NCBI GenBank assembly: GCA_023014365.1
Contig: JAEBUN010000058.1
Coordinates: forward strand, 1-64,000
Source of the DNA: Lepiota brunneoincarnata
Lineage: Eukaryota; Basidiomycota; Agaricomycetes; Agaricales; Agaricaceae
Direction: 5' to 3'
DNA length: 64,000 nucleotides
Part shown: positions 32,561 through 42,245 of the stretch, in pieces
Layout of the letters: every line of letters begins with the position of its first letter
Numbering within the stretch: the first letter of the stretch is position 1
Program-made: the position numbers and the translations under genes
Notes under the pieces: model-generated
What the model was told of the DNA's origin: nothing
The model's input: the letters and a program-made list of their open reading frames with translations, nothing else
Database searches by the model: none

Positions 32561-33338
32561 GCCAGTTTGAGAGGTTTGCAAGCCAGAACCCTCCGTTCCA
32601 GCGGGGCGACGCCCGCGAACCTCGCTCTCCAGATGATCAAGAGGTGACCCACCCGGCAACCCCTCCAGACGCCTCGTGGGGATGCTCTGGGACAGACCCT
32701 GCTATATTCCATAGTGAGGGACCTATAGGTAATTCGGGACCAGAACTAGTGCAGGAGGGATATCCTCCAGTCTTCGAACCTCGCCAGGCACCGTTTGCCT
32801 CGCCCGGGTTTGTGTTTGGTAATTATTATAACCCTCAGCGGTACCTCTCCCCGGTCCATGGGTCTATTCTCCGTCTCCACTTCCAGTATATTATTCCCGG
32901 AGTCCCCCAGGCAGTCCTTTTCATGCATTCCCGCCGCCCGTAAACCCGTACCAGCAGGCACCTCCCAGTCCGTCGGGCTTTCCTGATGCTAGGGATTCAT
33001 TTATCAATCTCTCAAGTCGCTAACGCTGGGGCTTCTAACCTTGCACAACTCTCACCTGCCAGCTCTCACTCCCCACGACGATGACAACCCCATCTGTCTT
33101 CATCCACCCTTCTACTAGCCCTTCGATTATGACGGAACCTACGTCTGGATTGATCCCAGCAGCAACATCTATTTCTAAAGGGCTGCCCCCGCCAGTGGCT
33201 CCTGGGTCAGAGAGCGTACCCCAGGCGGGCCGGTCAGTTATGAGGACGAGGAGAAAGAAAATGTCGATGGACAAGGTTCTGTTGCTTGTTAGACTCAAGA
33301 AGATGGTAAATAAGGGGGGAAATGACGCAAATGGTTAA
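32561..33338 (+). pseudogene. Pro/Ser/Tyr-rich low-complexity protein, decayed
   Basis: After an intron-acceptor-like CATTAG, one frame reads GQFERFASQNPPFQRGD and continues to about 32860 (GYPPVFEPRQAPFASPG). The sense then continues in another frame (WVYSPSPLPVYYSRSPPGS, ending DSFINLSSR). A further stretch from about 33081 reads SIMTEPTSGLIPAATSISKG and ends in a Lys/Arg-rich tail (KVLLLVRLKKMVNK). This layout, a Pro-rich body with a basic Leu-Lys C terminus, resembles the intact gene at 34923-36308, whose tail is KPLLVKLGLKKPKKPK. It is probably a decayed paralogue. Confidence 0.4.
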
Positions 33339-33372
33339 TTTAGCTACCACTGGTCTCAGGCTCGGCCTTGTA

Positions 33373-34013
33373 CAGTATACTGGTGTCATTTGGCACACTG
33401 CCCCCATTTGGCACACTTACGATTTTCAGATCTGTTCCTCCATAGAGAACCCCAGCAAAATCACATAAAATCCAACCTGTTGTGTACTATATATAATTTC
33501 GTGCTGAAATAACAAACAGTGCATGAGGAAAGTGGGAATAGAAGAGAAAATGTACCCAAATCACAGTAAACAGTTTCGTGGAAAGTTCAGAGCATAATAT
33601 CTTGGTCAGTTCTGCTTATATTTGTGCACAAACCACATATTTAGAATCAGCATCTCCAGCGCTTTTGAGAAATAAAGATTCCAATGGGATTTGGATGTGA
33701 ATTGGGCTCGAAACGCGAGTTTCTTTGAAGTGTGACAAAAATACAACCTGTCCTCCATCACGCCATCAGCTTCTTAACATCCAATTTCGCAGTGGTCACG
33801 CTGTGCCAAATGCCCCAAATCCGTGACATTTGTGACTCAGGAGTATTTTGCCTTTCTATACATTTCCTTGTCTTATACTTCACTTGATTTTGACATATTA
33901 TAGTAGCCTATAGCATCAGTAGTATACCTACCAAATTTGAGGAAGACTTGCTGAGAGACTGTTTCGAAAAAAAAATATCTTACTTTGGTGTGCCAAATGA
34001 CACCAGTATACTG
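33373..34013. mobile_element. Non-autonomous TA-flanked inverted-repeat element (641 bp)
   Basis: Perfect 26-bp terminal inverted repeats begin CAGTATACTG at 33373 and end CAGTATACTG at 34013. With the flanking TA on both sides, the identity is 28 of 28 (33371-33398 against 33988-34015). TA target duplication and CAGT-type ends are characteristic of the Tc1/mariner-pogo superfamily. There is no transposase frame inside, so it is a MITE-like element mobilised in trans. The perfect repeats suggest fairly recent insertion. Confidence 0.8.
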
Positions 34014-34015
34014 TA

Positions 34016-34922
34016 TCTGGACTTCGAGTTCCAGTTTTGGGTCACCCGTCAATGTTTTGCCTCGTCGATGTTTTGTGATAACACCATACCCCGGCGACGA
34101 TGTCCTGATCACCATTATCAGTCAACGAGTGTCACTGCGGATCCACAACGCAACTTAATTACATTGTAGGTACTACGTCCAAATTTTGTGACGATCAACA
34201 CCACTAACTAAGCAAAGGTCGTCATGGAACTTGTCCACCCATCGAATGAATGGAGCCGGACATTGTGAATTGTGGGCATCGATTTTGCAGCCTTTACTTA
34301 CTTGGGCAAAACAATCAAGAGATAATAATTGTGAATCTTAGCTGGTTAGTGTTAGTAGTCCTCCGGACGAGCAATGACGGGGCCAGAACTTGAGGAATAG
34401 CAGAGACTTCGGTGATGGGAAGGCATGACGTCCCAAGTAGAACAAACACGGCACAGCCTTACATTTGGGCCTACACGTGCTGCACAGCACTGGGGCTTAC
34501 AGGAACAGGACAGCTATGAATAACGTACAACCTCTGCTCATTAACGCACGCACGGACCACGCGATGTTGGTTGCATGATGAGATGAGGTGGGAAATCTTT
34601 GTTTGCAGCCCAATTTGCAAGTATCTGAATAAGAGGCTACTTGAAGCTCGGATGTCGATTGTCCATAAGCGGAAACTCGGCAACAGACGCTGAATTATCG
34701 CCAACTGGGAATTCTATCAATGTACGAGCGTCTGTTTCTTTGTTGACAGCCCCGGCATCGCCCTCATTTGACAGTTGCCTCTGATGAGCCTCCTACTTAT
34801 CATAAGGCTACACGAATGTGGCATGCCTTAGTCCCTTCCCTTATTCTCCTACCGAGTCTCCGGCTACCCACAACAACCCCTCACGACTTCGTTCCCTCGT
34901 CTTCCGTCTTAAAGACGAGCTG
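34016..34922. other. Intergenic, no supported gene
   Basis: AT-rich stretch between the MITE and the Asn/Pro-rich gene. No recognisable coding frame is seen. The last 300 bases probably hold the promoter of the gene at 34923. Confidence 0.45.
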
Positions 34923-36308
34923 ATGCCGTTTTTTCAAGGTGCACACGATTTCGAAATCAACGGAGGAAAGTTCTATGATGTGACGGGGGACATGAACAAC
35001 TATAAAGTCAACAATTCTGTGAATGTCACGGGAGACAACAACCAGACGACTATTGCTCCTAATTACTCGAGGAATGATAATCGGTCCTTCCGTATGTACC
35101 TATCACCCGCTCCTTTAAACAAGAGGCTCATCGCCCCCAAGATTATGGGGTAAATAATTACAACGGACCTACACAGAATTACACCTCGGGTACTCAGCAA
35201 TACATTCGTACGTGCTTCGCTCTCCACAGAACTAGAGGAAGGCTCATGGTAGCCAGATGGCCCTCATTCTCAAGTCGTTGGGTCTGGTCACAACCAGCAG
35301 GACCAACTGACACAGCAGTTTGCCAGTATGCGGGTACGAGAGGAAGAGACGCGACCGGATCCACCCACCATGAGCGGTCCTCCAATCCCTCCCCATTCGA
35401 ACGCTGGCCATCCTCATACCCCTCCCCCGAATCGTCCCAGTGACATGCCAGCACCTCAAGATCAGCCGGGAAACCAGCACTTGCCATACCCACCACATCC
35501 TCACTACCCCCCAAACCCTCATTATCCCCTACAATATCCCCAGTATTATCCACCACCTCATCCACCATCTCAGGCTAGACCAATCCCGACCAGTGGCACG
35601 GCGCTCGATGGCTTCAATAGTCCATCTCCCGTGTTCTTTCAACCGGACCCCATGTGGCACGGTCCGCCTGGATCTTCGCCCGTTTTTGAAGGTCGCCCAG
35701 CCCCTCCTGCACAAAGTCCCAGCCATCCATCTGGACACACGTACTCACCAAGCCCGCCGCCCGCACCTGCACCTGGGCCCCCCTATGGTCATCCCCCGCA
35801 TGTCATGACAGGCTCTTCAGCAGGGTTCCAGGATGTGCAGGGTTATCATAGCGCATCACCATCCCCCCCACCTCCACTGGTACATGCCAACCCGGCTCCG
35901 TATCCTCCCATTAACCCGAATTCTACTATTCAAATTCCTGCCCCGGTCGTTTCCGCCATGCCTGGTAGTGCATTACACAGCAATCATCCCCCACCTGCGT
36001 TCCCTCCTGCCGCTCCAACCAACCATCCTCTACCAATGCCCACAATCTTAGAGCCTATGCAGATTCCCACTCCGGCTGTGACGCACGCCGCCTTTGGTCT
36101 ATCTCCGATTTCATCTCCACCCCCACTCATCTCGACCGCTTCTTCGGCTGCTTCGAGCGGTATCTACGAGCCTCAGACACCTGGGAACGCACCCATCTAC
36201 CCGGAGAAGAAGAAAAAGCCTCTCCTAGTCAAGTTAGGTCTCAAGAAGCCGAAGAAGCCCAAGGTTGAGGGCGGTAAACCTGGGAATGTGTCTGTTCTTT
36301 CTCGATGA
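34923..36308 (+). CDS. Asn-rich N terminus, Pro-rich body, basic tail (unknown function)
   Basis: From ATG 34923, the N terminus MPFFQGAHDFEINGG is followed by an Asn-rich segment (DMNNYKVNNSVNVTGDNNQ). Two introns, 35092-35141 (50 nt) and 35208-35256 (49 nt), join exons 34923-35091, 35142-35207 and 35257-36308 into 428 codons. The second intron removes a TAG. The third exon encodes a long Pro/His/Tyr-rich region (HYPPNPHYPLQYPQYYPP) and a strongly basic tail (KKPLLVKLGLKKPKKPK). No enzymatic domain is present. The first 15 residues match the start of the gene at 12527 and, more loosely, a segment just upstream of the NACHT protein start. An intrinsically disordered adaptor or scaffold is the simplest reading, as inference. 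Confidence 0.75.
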
Positions 36309-37060
36309 ATAGGATTCACCCGCTCGCAGCTTGGTGTTTGGAAATGATTTGTGGTTGTACCGTGTTTAACTTCCTATTTCCACTATTGCTGTACATGTAC
36401 CTTTAATGTCGGGTTTGCACTATATATTTAGGGATTAACCAGGGGGTGATATGATCTTTGGTCTTGATATATTTTGGATACCGTAATATAACCTCATTTC
36501 GAGATGGTATGGAGCGCTATTCTAGGAAACTCATCGGTCGTTGCACATATTCCACCCAGTTGAGGAGCGCTTAATTGCACTCCTGAGCGCAAAGGATTCG
36601 TGTGCAAATGATCTACGGATCTGTCCAATTTGTGACACGTGATATCTCACGTCGGCCTTCATGAGAGTGGGCTCTGGCTATCATATGGGATTCCTATAAG
36701 TTATCGTAAATTCGGGGGTCTTGAGCGGTCAACTCAATGTTTAGAGGAGGCTGAGGGCTGATCTTCGCAAGACGGCCAGAGCCGGTGTCCGTATTGAAGT
36801 GTTGTGTCAGGGCGCGCAGACACTAAAACTTCGGAGGACGAGAGCCAATCGTTGTGCTGTTGGCCGGTGGCTGGGGCTAGGCGATGACTTGATGATTCGG
36901 GCACTGGGGAAGTGATATAGTGCTGATAGTTGTCAGGGTTATAAATGGGCCGTGATCCTGCCCGAGCACAGCCTCCACTTTCCACCAGTTTTGTCACGAC
37001 TTGAGCCTCATGGGACAGATATGGACACCTCGTTCTGTCCTCTCCTCTTCTTAGTTCCTC
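36309..37060. other. Intergenic, no supported gene
   Basis: 3' flank of the Pro-rich gene and promoter side of the first BTB gene. Nothing further was recognised. Confidence 0.45.
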
Positions 37061-38191
37061 ATGTCAACCATGTCCCGCACCTCGCCAAACAGCAGCCTCG
37101 ATCTCTCCTCGCCGGATAACAGCTTAGCCTTGTTGCAATCACCCGACTCGACAACTTCGCACTGGAAGTTAATGGCGGCTCAACACCCTGACTTCTGGTT
37201 TCACGACGGGTCCATCGTGTTGTGCGTTGAGAAGACGCTGTTTAGAGTACATCAAACGATATTAGGAAACCACTCTGAGGTATTCGAGGACTTGTTTAGT
37301 CTGCCGCAGCCCGCACTCGCGGAGGAGGAGATGGTGGACGGGTGTCGAGTGGTGCTGCTTCATGATTCCAAGGAAGATTTCATCGATCTGCTAGATGCTA
37401 TCTATCATCCCTCGTGCGTGTAGCCATCTCAGCCATGTTACGACCGAACTCACGGCTTTGACAGACACTTCGACGATTTCTCATTGGATTCCGACCTCGA
37501 TCAAGTACTCACATTTGTGGGTGGCATACTTCGCCTAAGCACAAAATACCTCATTCGCTCACTTCGTCAACGATGCATAACCCTTCTCACAGCCAAATTC
37601 CCCACTACATTCACCGACTATGTTGCAAAATCGACAAAAATATCTCCAGAAAAATACAAGTCTGATTCGGTCATGCGAGCTGTCCTCCTTGCTCAGGAGA
37701 ACAACGTACCCGAAGTGCTACCGTACGCCTATTACTGCGTCGCTCGGATGAGTTCAAAGCGGCTGCTAAAGCAGCGGCCACATGACATTTCATGGAAGGA
37801 TAAGACGGTATGTCTTATTGGAAAGGAGAGGCTGCGGTGGGCCGAGATGAGCCTTTCCCACTCTTTTCTACTCCTATTCCAGCGCGCGCCGACATGTCAG
37901 TCCTTCCTGTGCGCCGAGGCCAGAGGCCCTCATGCGGAATGGCATGTTCTCGATGCTTCCAAGTCGCCGAACCCGCTACGACAGTATACGGGTTGGAATC
38001 GAATGAACGTCTGTAATACCTGTGTGGCTCATTGCCAGACTCTGCACCAGAAGGGTCGAGAAGAGGTCTGGCAGCGTTTGCCAGAATTGTTTGAGCTTGG
38101 GTCCTGGGAGGAGTTGAGGAAGCAGCAGCATATTTCGGAGAGTGGTAGTGAGGTTAGGTCTCAGCGGAGCAGACAATCATTTCGTCCCTGA
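37061..38191 (+). CDS. BTB/POZ domain protein, paralogue 1
   Basis: ATG 37061. A short Ser-rich leader precedes a BTB fold (FWFHDGSIVLCVEKTLFRVH, then LGNHSEVFEDLFSLPQ). A 51-nt GT-AG intron at 37414-37464 is followed by the rest of the fold (LTFVGGILRLSTKYLIRSLR) and a C-terminal region with Trp/Cys-rich motifs (WNRMNVCNTCVAHCQ, REEVWQRLPELFELGSWEEL). BTB domains mediate dimerisation and Cullin-3 binding. The C-terminal half has no known domain but is shared with the next gene. Expanded BTB families of this shape are common in agaricomycetes. It is intact. Confidence 0.9.
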
Positions 38192-38272
38192 ACGTTTTTA
38201 GATAGTCATCACTCTTGTTATTCTTCGGACCACAGTAACGCCGTATTCACGTGTTGGCCTTTAAACATCAAC

Positions 38273-39279
38273 ATGTCTGAAAGATCTGAACCAGATGACC
38301 TTAACTCACAACCCCCCCAATGCGACGAGCCCTACACGAGACACCCAACGTTTTACTTCGAGGATGGCTCGATTATCTTGATCATTGAGCGCACCTTGTT
38401 CCGGGTTCACCAGTCCGTCCTGGGCCGACACTCTGAGGTGTTCGGGACCATGTTTTCGTTGCAACAACCACAGGACGCTCCGATCATCAATGGATGTCAT
38501 TCCGTGTTGTTAGAGGGGGACTCACTGGCGGACGTGGAGGATGTCATGAAGACGCTGTATATTCCTTTGTGCGTAGAACGTACCTCTCCTGCTAAACGGC
38601 GGCTCTGATTGACTCGGTTAGCTATTTCGACAATCTGAGTCCAGACGCAGACCTTGTCACCCTCCTTGACTTCATCTCGGGGATTCTTCGTATCACTACG
38701 AAATATGATATGCAGAAGATCAGGCGAAAGTGTATCAACATCCTCCTTGATAAGTTCCCGACGACTCTCGCCGGCTGCGACGGTGTCCTCATCTCGGAAT
38801 ATCGGTACAAAACAAAGCACATCGTCCGCGCCATCACGCTCGCCCGCGAAGCCAATGTTCCGCAGATTCTCCCTTGGGCGTATTACATTTGCACGCATAT
38901 CGGCATGGAGGACCTCATGAATGACCCGGTGTTGTCTTGGAAGGACAAGGCATTGTGCTTATCTGGCAAGGAGCGGCTTTGGCACGCTCAAAAGACCATG
39001 ACGCATGTGTTTCTCTTTGACTTTGTCCGCTCGGAGCAGTGCACTGCACTTTGCCACCCACGACCACCGCTACTCGGATGGAGGGATACTGAGACGCTGA
39101 GAATGAATCCGCACCCGCTAGAGGTGTACAATGGATGGAGCAATCTCAAAATTTGTGCCAGTTGTCAGCGGCAATACGAGACGCAGCACAAAGATGGGCG
39201 AGAGAGGCTATGGGAGATGCTGCCGGAGATTTTTGAAGTGGGGACATGGGAGGGTATTCGGACTGAGTTGGATTCATAG
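38273..39279 (+). CDS. BTB/POZ domain protein, paralogue 2
   Basis: ATG 38273, beginning 81 bases after the stop of paralogue 1 on the same strand. The same elements appear in the same order: FYFEDGSIILIIERTLFRVH, LGRHSEVFGTMFSLQQP, LDFISGILRITTKYDMQKIR, WSNLKICASCQRQYE, and RERLWEMLPEIFEVGTWEGI. A 53-nt intron at 38569-38621 sits at the same place and phase as in paralogue 1, showing that the two arose by tandem duplication and then diverged widely. The molecular role is presumed protein binding. Confidence 0.9.
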
Positions 39280-39471
39280 GTAGTGTCATGCGTTGCAGAA
39301 AGGGGGGAGGGGGAATGCTAATGGAATTTATCTAGTCCGACGAGAATCAAGGCAACAAGGCGAGATGTACAGTACAAGCGGAGGCATTTATGAAAGTAAT
39401 CTGGTCACATGATAGATATTATATAAGTGTGCTATCTTTCTCGCTAACCGGCATTGGCTGTCTCCACCATC

Positions 39472-40864
39472 ATGACCGACGACACGACACACCCAGAAAT
39501 CCGAATCAACGTCAAGGGTGCGTGGCTCTCCCATCGCGCACAGGAACTTGCTCATATTCCTTTAGGCCCAAATGAGCTCAAGCTCCAGATATCGATAACA
39601 ACGGATAAGACAGTCGTTGACCTCAAGCGTGCCATTGCGGCAGAGACGGACGTCGAGGCTGAGCGACAACGGTTAATCTACTCAGGTATTTCGTATCACA
39701 CACCTAACTCCTTCCTGTTTCTTACGATATTCAGGCCGCGTCCTAAAGGCAAGCGTCGTCATCGTCTTTACACTCTTCGCCTGCTCACACCTCTCTAGGA
39801 TGAAGATCAGCTCTCTACTTACAAAATTCAGTCCGGCCACACAATACATATGGTCAAGGGCCAGGCACGGCAACAAGCCACTTCATCTTCAACCTCCGCT
39901 CCACAACAAATACCCACCATGCAGACTGGCCAGAATATGCATGACCCGCTCACGCAGCTCAACAGCCATCTCGGTTTCGGTGCCATGGCTGGCATAAACC
40001 CCTTCACAGACCTTGGTGTTAACCCTAATGATCCTAACATGGTTGGTTCTTTCAATCATTTCCTGCTACTTGTCCGACACTCATATTCGACAGATGACCT
40101 CAATGCTGAATGATCCTCGAATACTGCAGCAAATGGCTAACGCAATGTCCAATCCTGAACTTATCGATCAAGTCATTGCAATGAACCCGCGGCTGGCTGC
40201 TATGGGACCTCAAGTTCGGCAGATCTTTCAGAGCGACGAGTTTCGACAGATAATGTACGTACCGCCGCGCCCTCCTTTTTGGTCCATGTCTGATTTAGTT
40301 AGGTCGAATCCCGAACAATTGCAGGGGTTTATGCGTATGGCCTCCATCCTCAGAGACGCGAACGGCGGAGGGGCCGCGCCCAACCCTTTCGCCCCTCCTT
40401 CAGCCTTCCCGGCTCCCGGAGTACCTGGTCAATCCCCTTTGTCGCCCTCGGCAACAAATTCAAGTCCTGGTGCACAACAAACTCCGTCGAATGCATCCAA
40501 CCCCTCTTCTACTCCAAACCTCTTCGGACAACAATCTGGTGGGGGTGTTGGTTCGCCCCCTAATCCCTTGAACCCGTTCGGTTTGGACCCTCGGCTCATG
40601 CAGCAGATGCTACTCGGTGGTTTGGGCAACTTGGGTTCACCTCCACCTCCTGCTGACACGCGACCGCCTGAGGAGCGTTTCCAAGTTCAATTGCAGGTGA
40701 GTATATTGGTTTATTCCTTGACGCCGCGAGCTTAGATGTCTGGTCCATAGCAACTGCAGGACATGGGCTTCACGAATGCGTCTCAGAACGTCCGAGCATT
40801 GCTGGCGACGGGGGGGAATGTGCATTCTGCAATCGAGTACATACTCGGTGGCGGGGGGCTTTGA
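39472..40864 (+). CDS. DSK2: Ubiquilin/Dsk2 proteasome shuttle factor
   Basis: Carries ubiquitinated proteins to the proteasome. From ATG 39472, a ubiquitin-like domain (LKLQISITTDKTVVDLKRAI ... DEDQLSTYKIQSGHTIHMV) is followed by Gln/Ser-rich linker, STI1 repeats (LNDPRILQQMANAMSNPELI, SNPEQLQGFMRMASILRD), a Pro/Gly/Ser-rich region, and a C-terminal UBA domain (LQDMGFTNASQNVRALLATG ... AIEYILGGG) ending at 40864. Several short introns occur. One (39749-39798, 50 nt) uses a GC donor (AAG|GCAAGC). A poly-Asn/Ser linker of this kind is normal for the family. The gene looks intact. Confidence 0.95.
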
Positions 40865-41125
40865 TGGCGCGCATACGAGCTCGCATCGTGTATTGTCGTA
40901 TTGTAACCTCTACCTGATTTGTGTTTCCCGTGCCTTGTGGACAGTATCTATGGTATATGCGACCCCTGCATTGTTCGTGGGGAACTTGAGGTTGATGGCG
41001 GAGCGAGTATCATATCATATGTCATCCCCCATACAATGTCATCGTTGGGGAATGAGTCCTATGATAATGGTGTTACTGTGTTTATTCGACTTCATGTAGT
41101 GTAGGCACTGCCACACTGTTGTGCC

Positions 41126-41938
41126 GTGGCATATACTTCTGGCGTTCTATGCCATGAGACGACTGGACAAATCTACCCTAGAAATCCTGCGACTATCTGT
41201 GTGGATGAGTGCTTGGGGGGATGGTGCAGTTGGGCTGGATTAGGGCAGCGGTTAAGCCCTCTGATGAGCCCCTTCGCAAGGGCGAAACCCGCACAAGTCC
41301 CCCCACATCGTGGGTGTGGTCATAGCTGTGGTCGTCCCACGGGTAGGGTTCACCAACGATCACGTGCTCTCTCACAAGATATGACACCAAGGGCTGTGTA
41401 TGTCTCACCACCAACCACCATGCCCACGACCAGAGCAGCATCTGCCAAAGTCACAAAGAACATCAAATCCCAGAATCTACCTGTACATAGTGCCCCGTGC
41501 CTTGACCTCACGGTTCATAACTCCAATGTGTTTTGTTCCAATCCTGTTCTGATTTTGCAGCAGACAGAGACACCCACTACACCTTTGACAAAATTGTTCA
41601 GGTGCACATCATCTCTCAGAGGGCGCATCACTCCTCATCCCTATGATTGTAAACTTGCTATCCTTGATTTCATTTCTAATGATGGCGAACGCTTTGATGG
41701 TGGTGACACTGGATTGGACCTTTATGATGTAGGAAGAATTGGTGAAGGAGAAAGGGCTTTGATTTTACCTTCTTGCAGTGCAGCAATTGGACATCGCAGT
41801 CCAATTGATCTCTATTTTTTGAACTCTTCCAGAATGGCTCATCTTTGTCGACGAAGTGATCAGCGGCTTTTAGGGGCTATTTCATTCTCTTTTGTCAATC
41901 AAGAGCTTGTTCCCCGTATTGAACAAATATTAGTATAG
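41126..41938 (+). CDS. Orphan ORF, 270 codons (or 172 from the internal ATG at 41420)
   Basis: A single open frame of 270 codons on the plus strand. The second half, from ATG 41420 (MPTTRAASAKVTKNIKSQNL), looks more protein-like and is acidic with aromatic residues (LAILDFISNDGERFDGGDTG). Base composition differs from the neighbouring DSK2 and ISWI genes, being AT-richer and poorer in CpG after 41400. There is no signal peptide, membrane segment or familiar domain. It could be a young gene, a domesticated fragment or a transposon-derived frame. Confidence 0.35.
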   Translation: MAYTSGVLCHETTGQIYPRNPATICVDECLGGWCSWAGLGQRLSPLMSPFARAKPAQVPPHRGCGHSCGRPTGRVHQRSRALSQDMTPRAVYVSPPTTMPTTRAASAKVTKNIKSQNLPVHSAPCLDLTVHNSNVFCSNPVLILQQTETPTTPLTKLFRCTSSLRGRITPHPYDCKLAILDFISNDGERFDGGDTGLDLYDVGRIGEGERALILPSCSAAIGHRSPIDLYFLNSSRMAHLCRRSDQRLLGAISFSFVNQELVPRIEQILV

Positions 41939-42245
41939 ATATACATGACTACCCTTCCAGAATCTATAACTGGTGTGAATTATATCAAGTGGTTCATTGA
42001 TGTCTCAGCAGGGTATAAGAATATTACAGTTTATTGTTTTCAGTGTCCGAATTATTTTGTGCCAGTTAGACGGCTGGTTCGTTGGGACGACACATGTATT
42101 AAGAGTAATCTACATAGATGTTAAGTAGAACCAAGGTATCGATACAAACAACTTCTTAGGAAGCAGACAACAAAGGAACCAAGAATGATTGCTGGGGGGG
42201 TATACCAGACTGATACCCAACTCTAAAGACCATAAGCTGACCATT

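Noticed and set aside
35440..35808. 122-codon ORF within the Pro-rich gene
   Set aside because: Shadow frame of low-complexity sequence.
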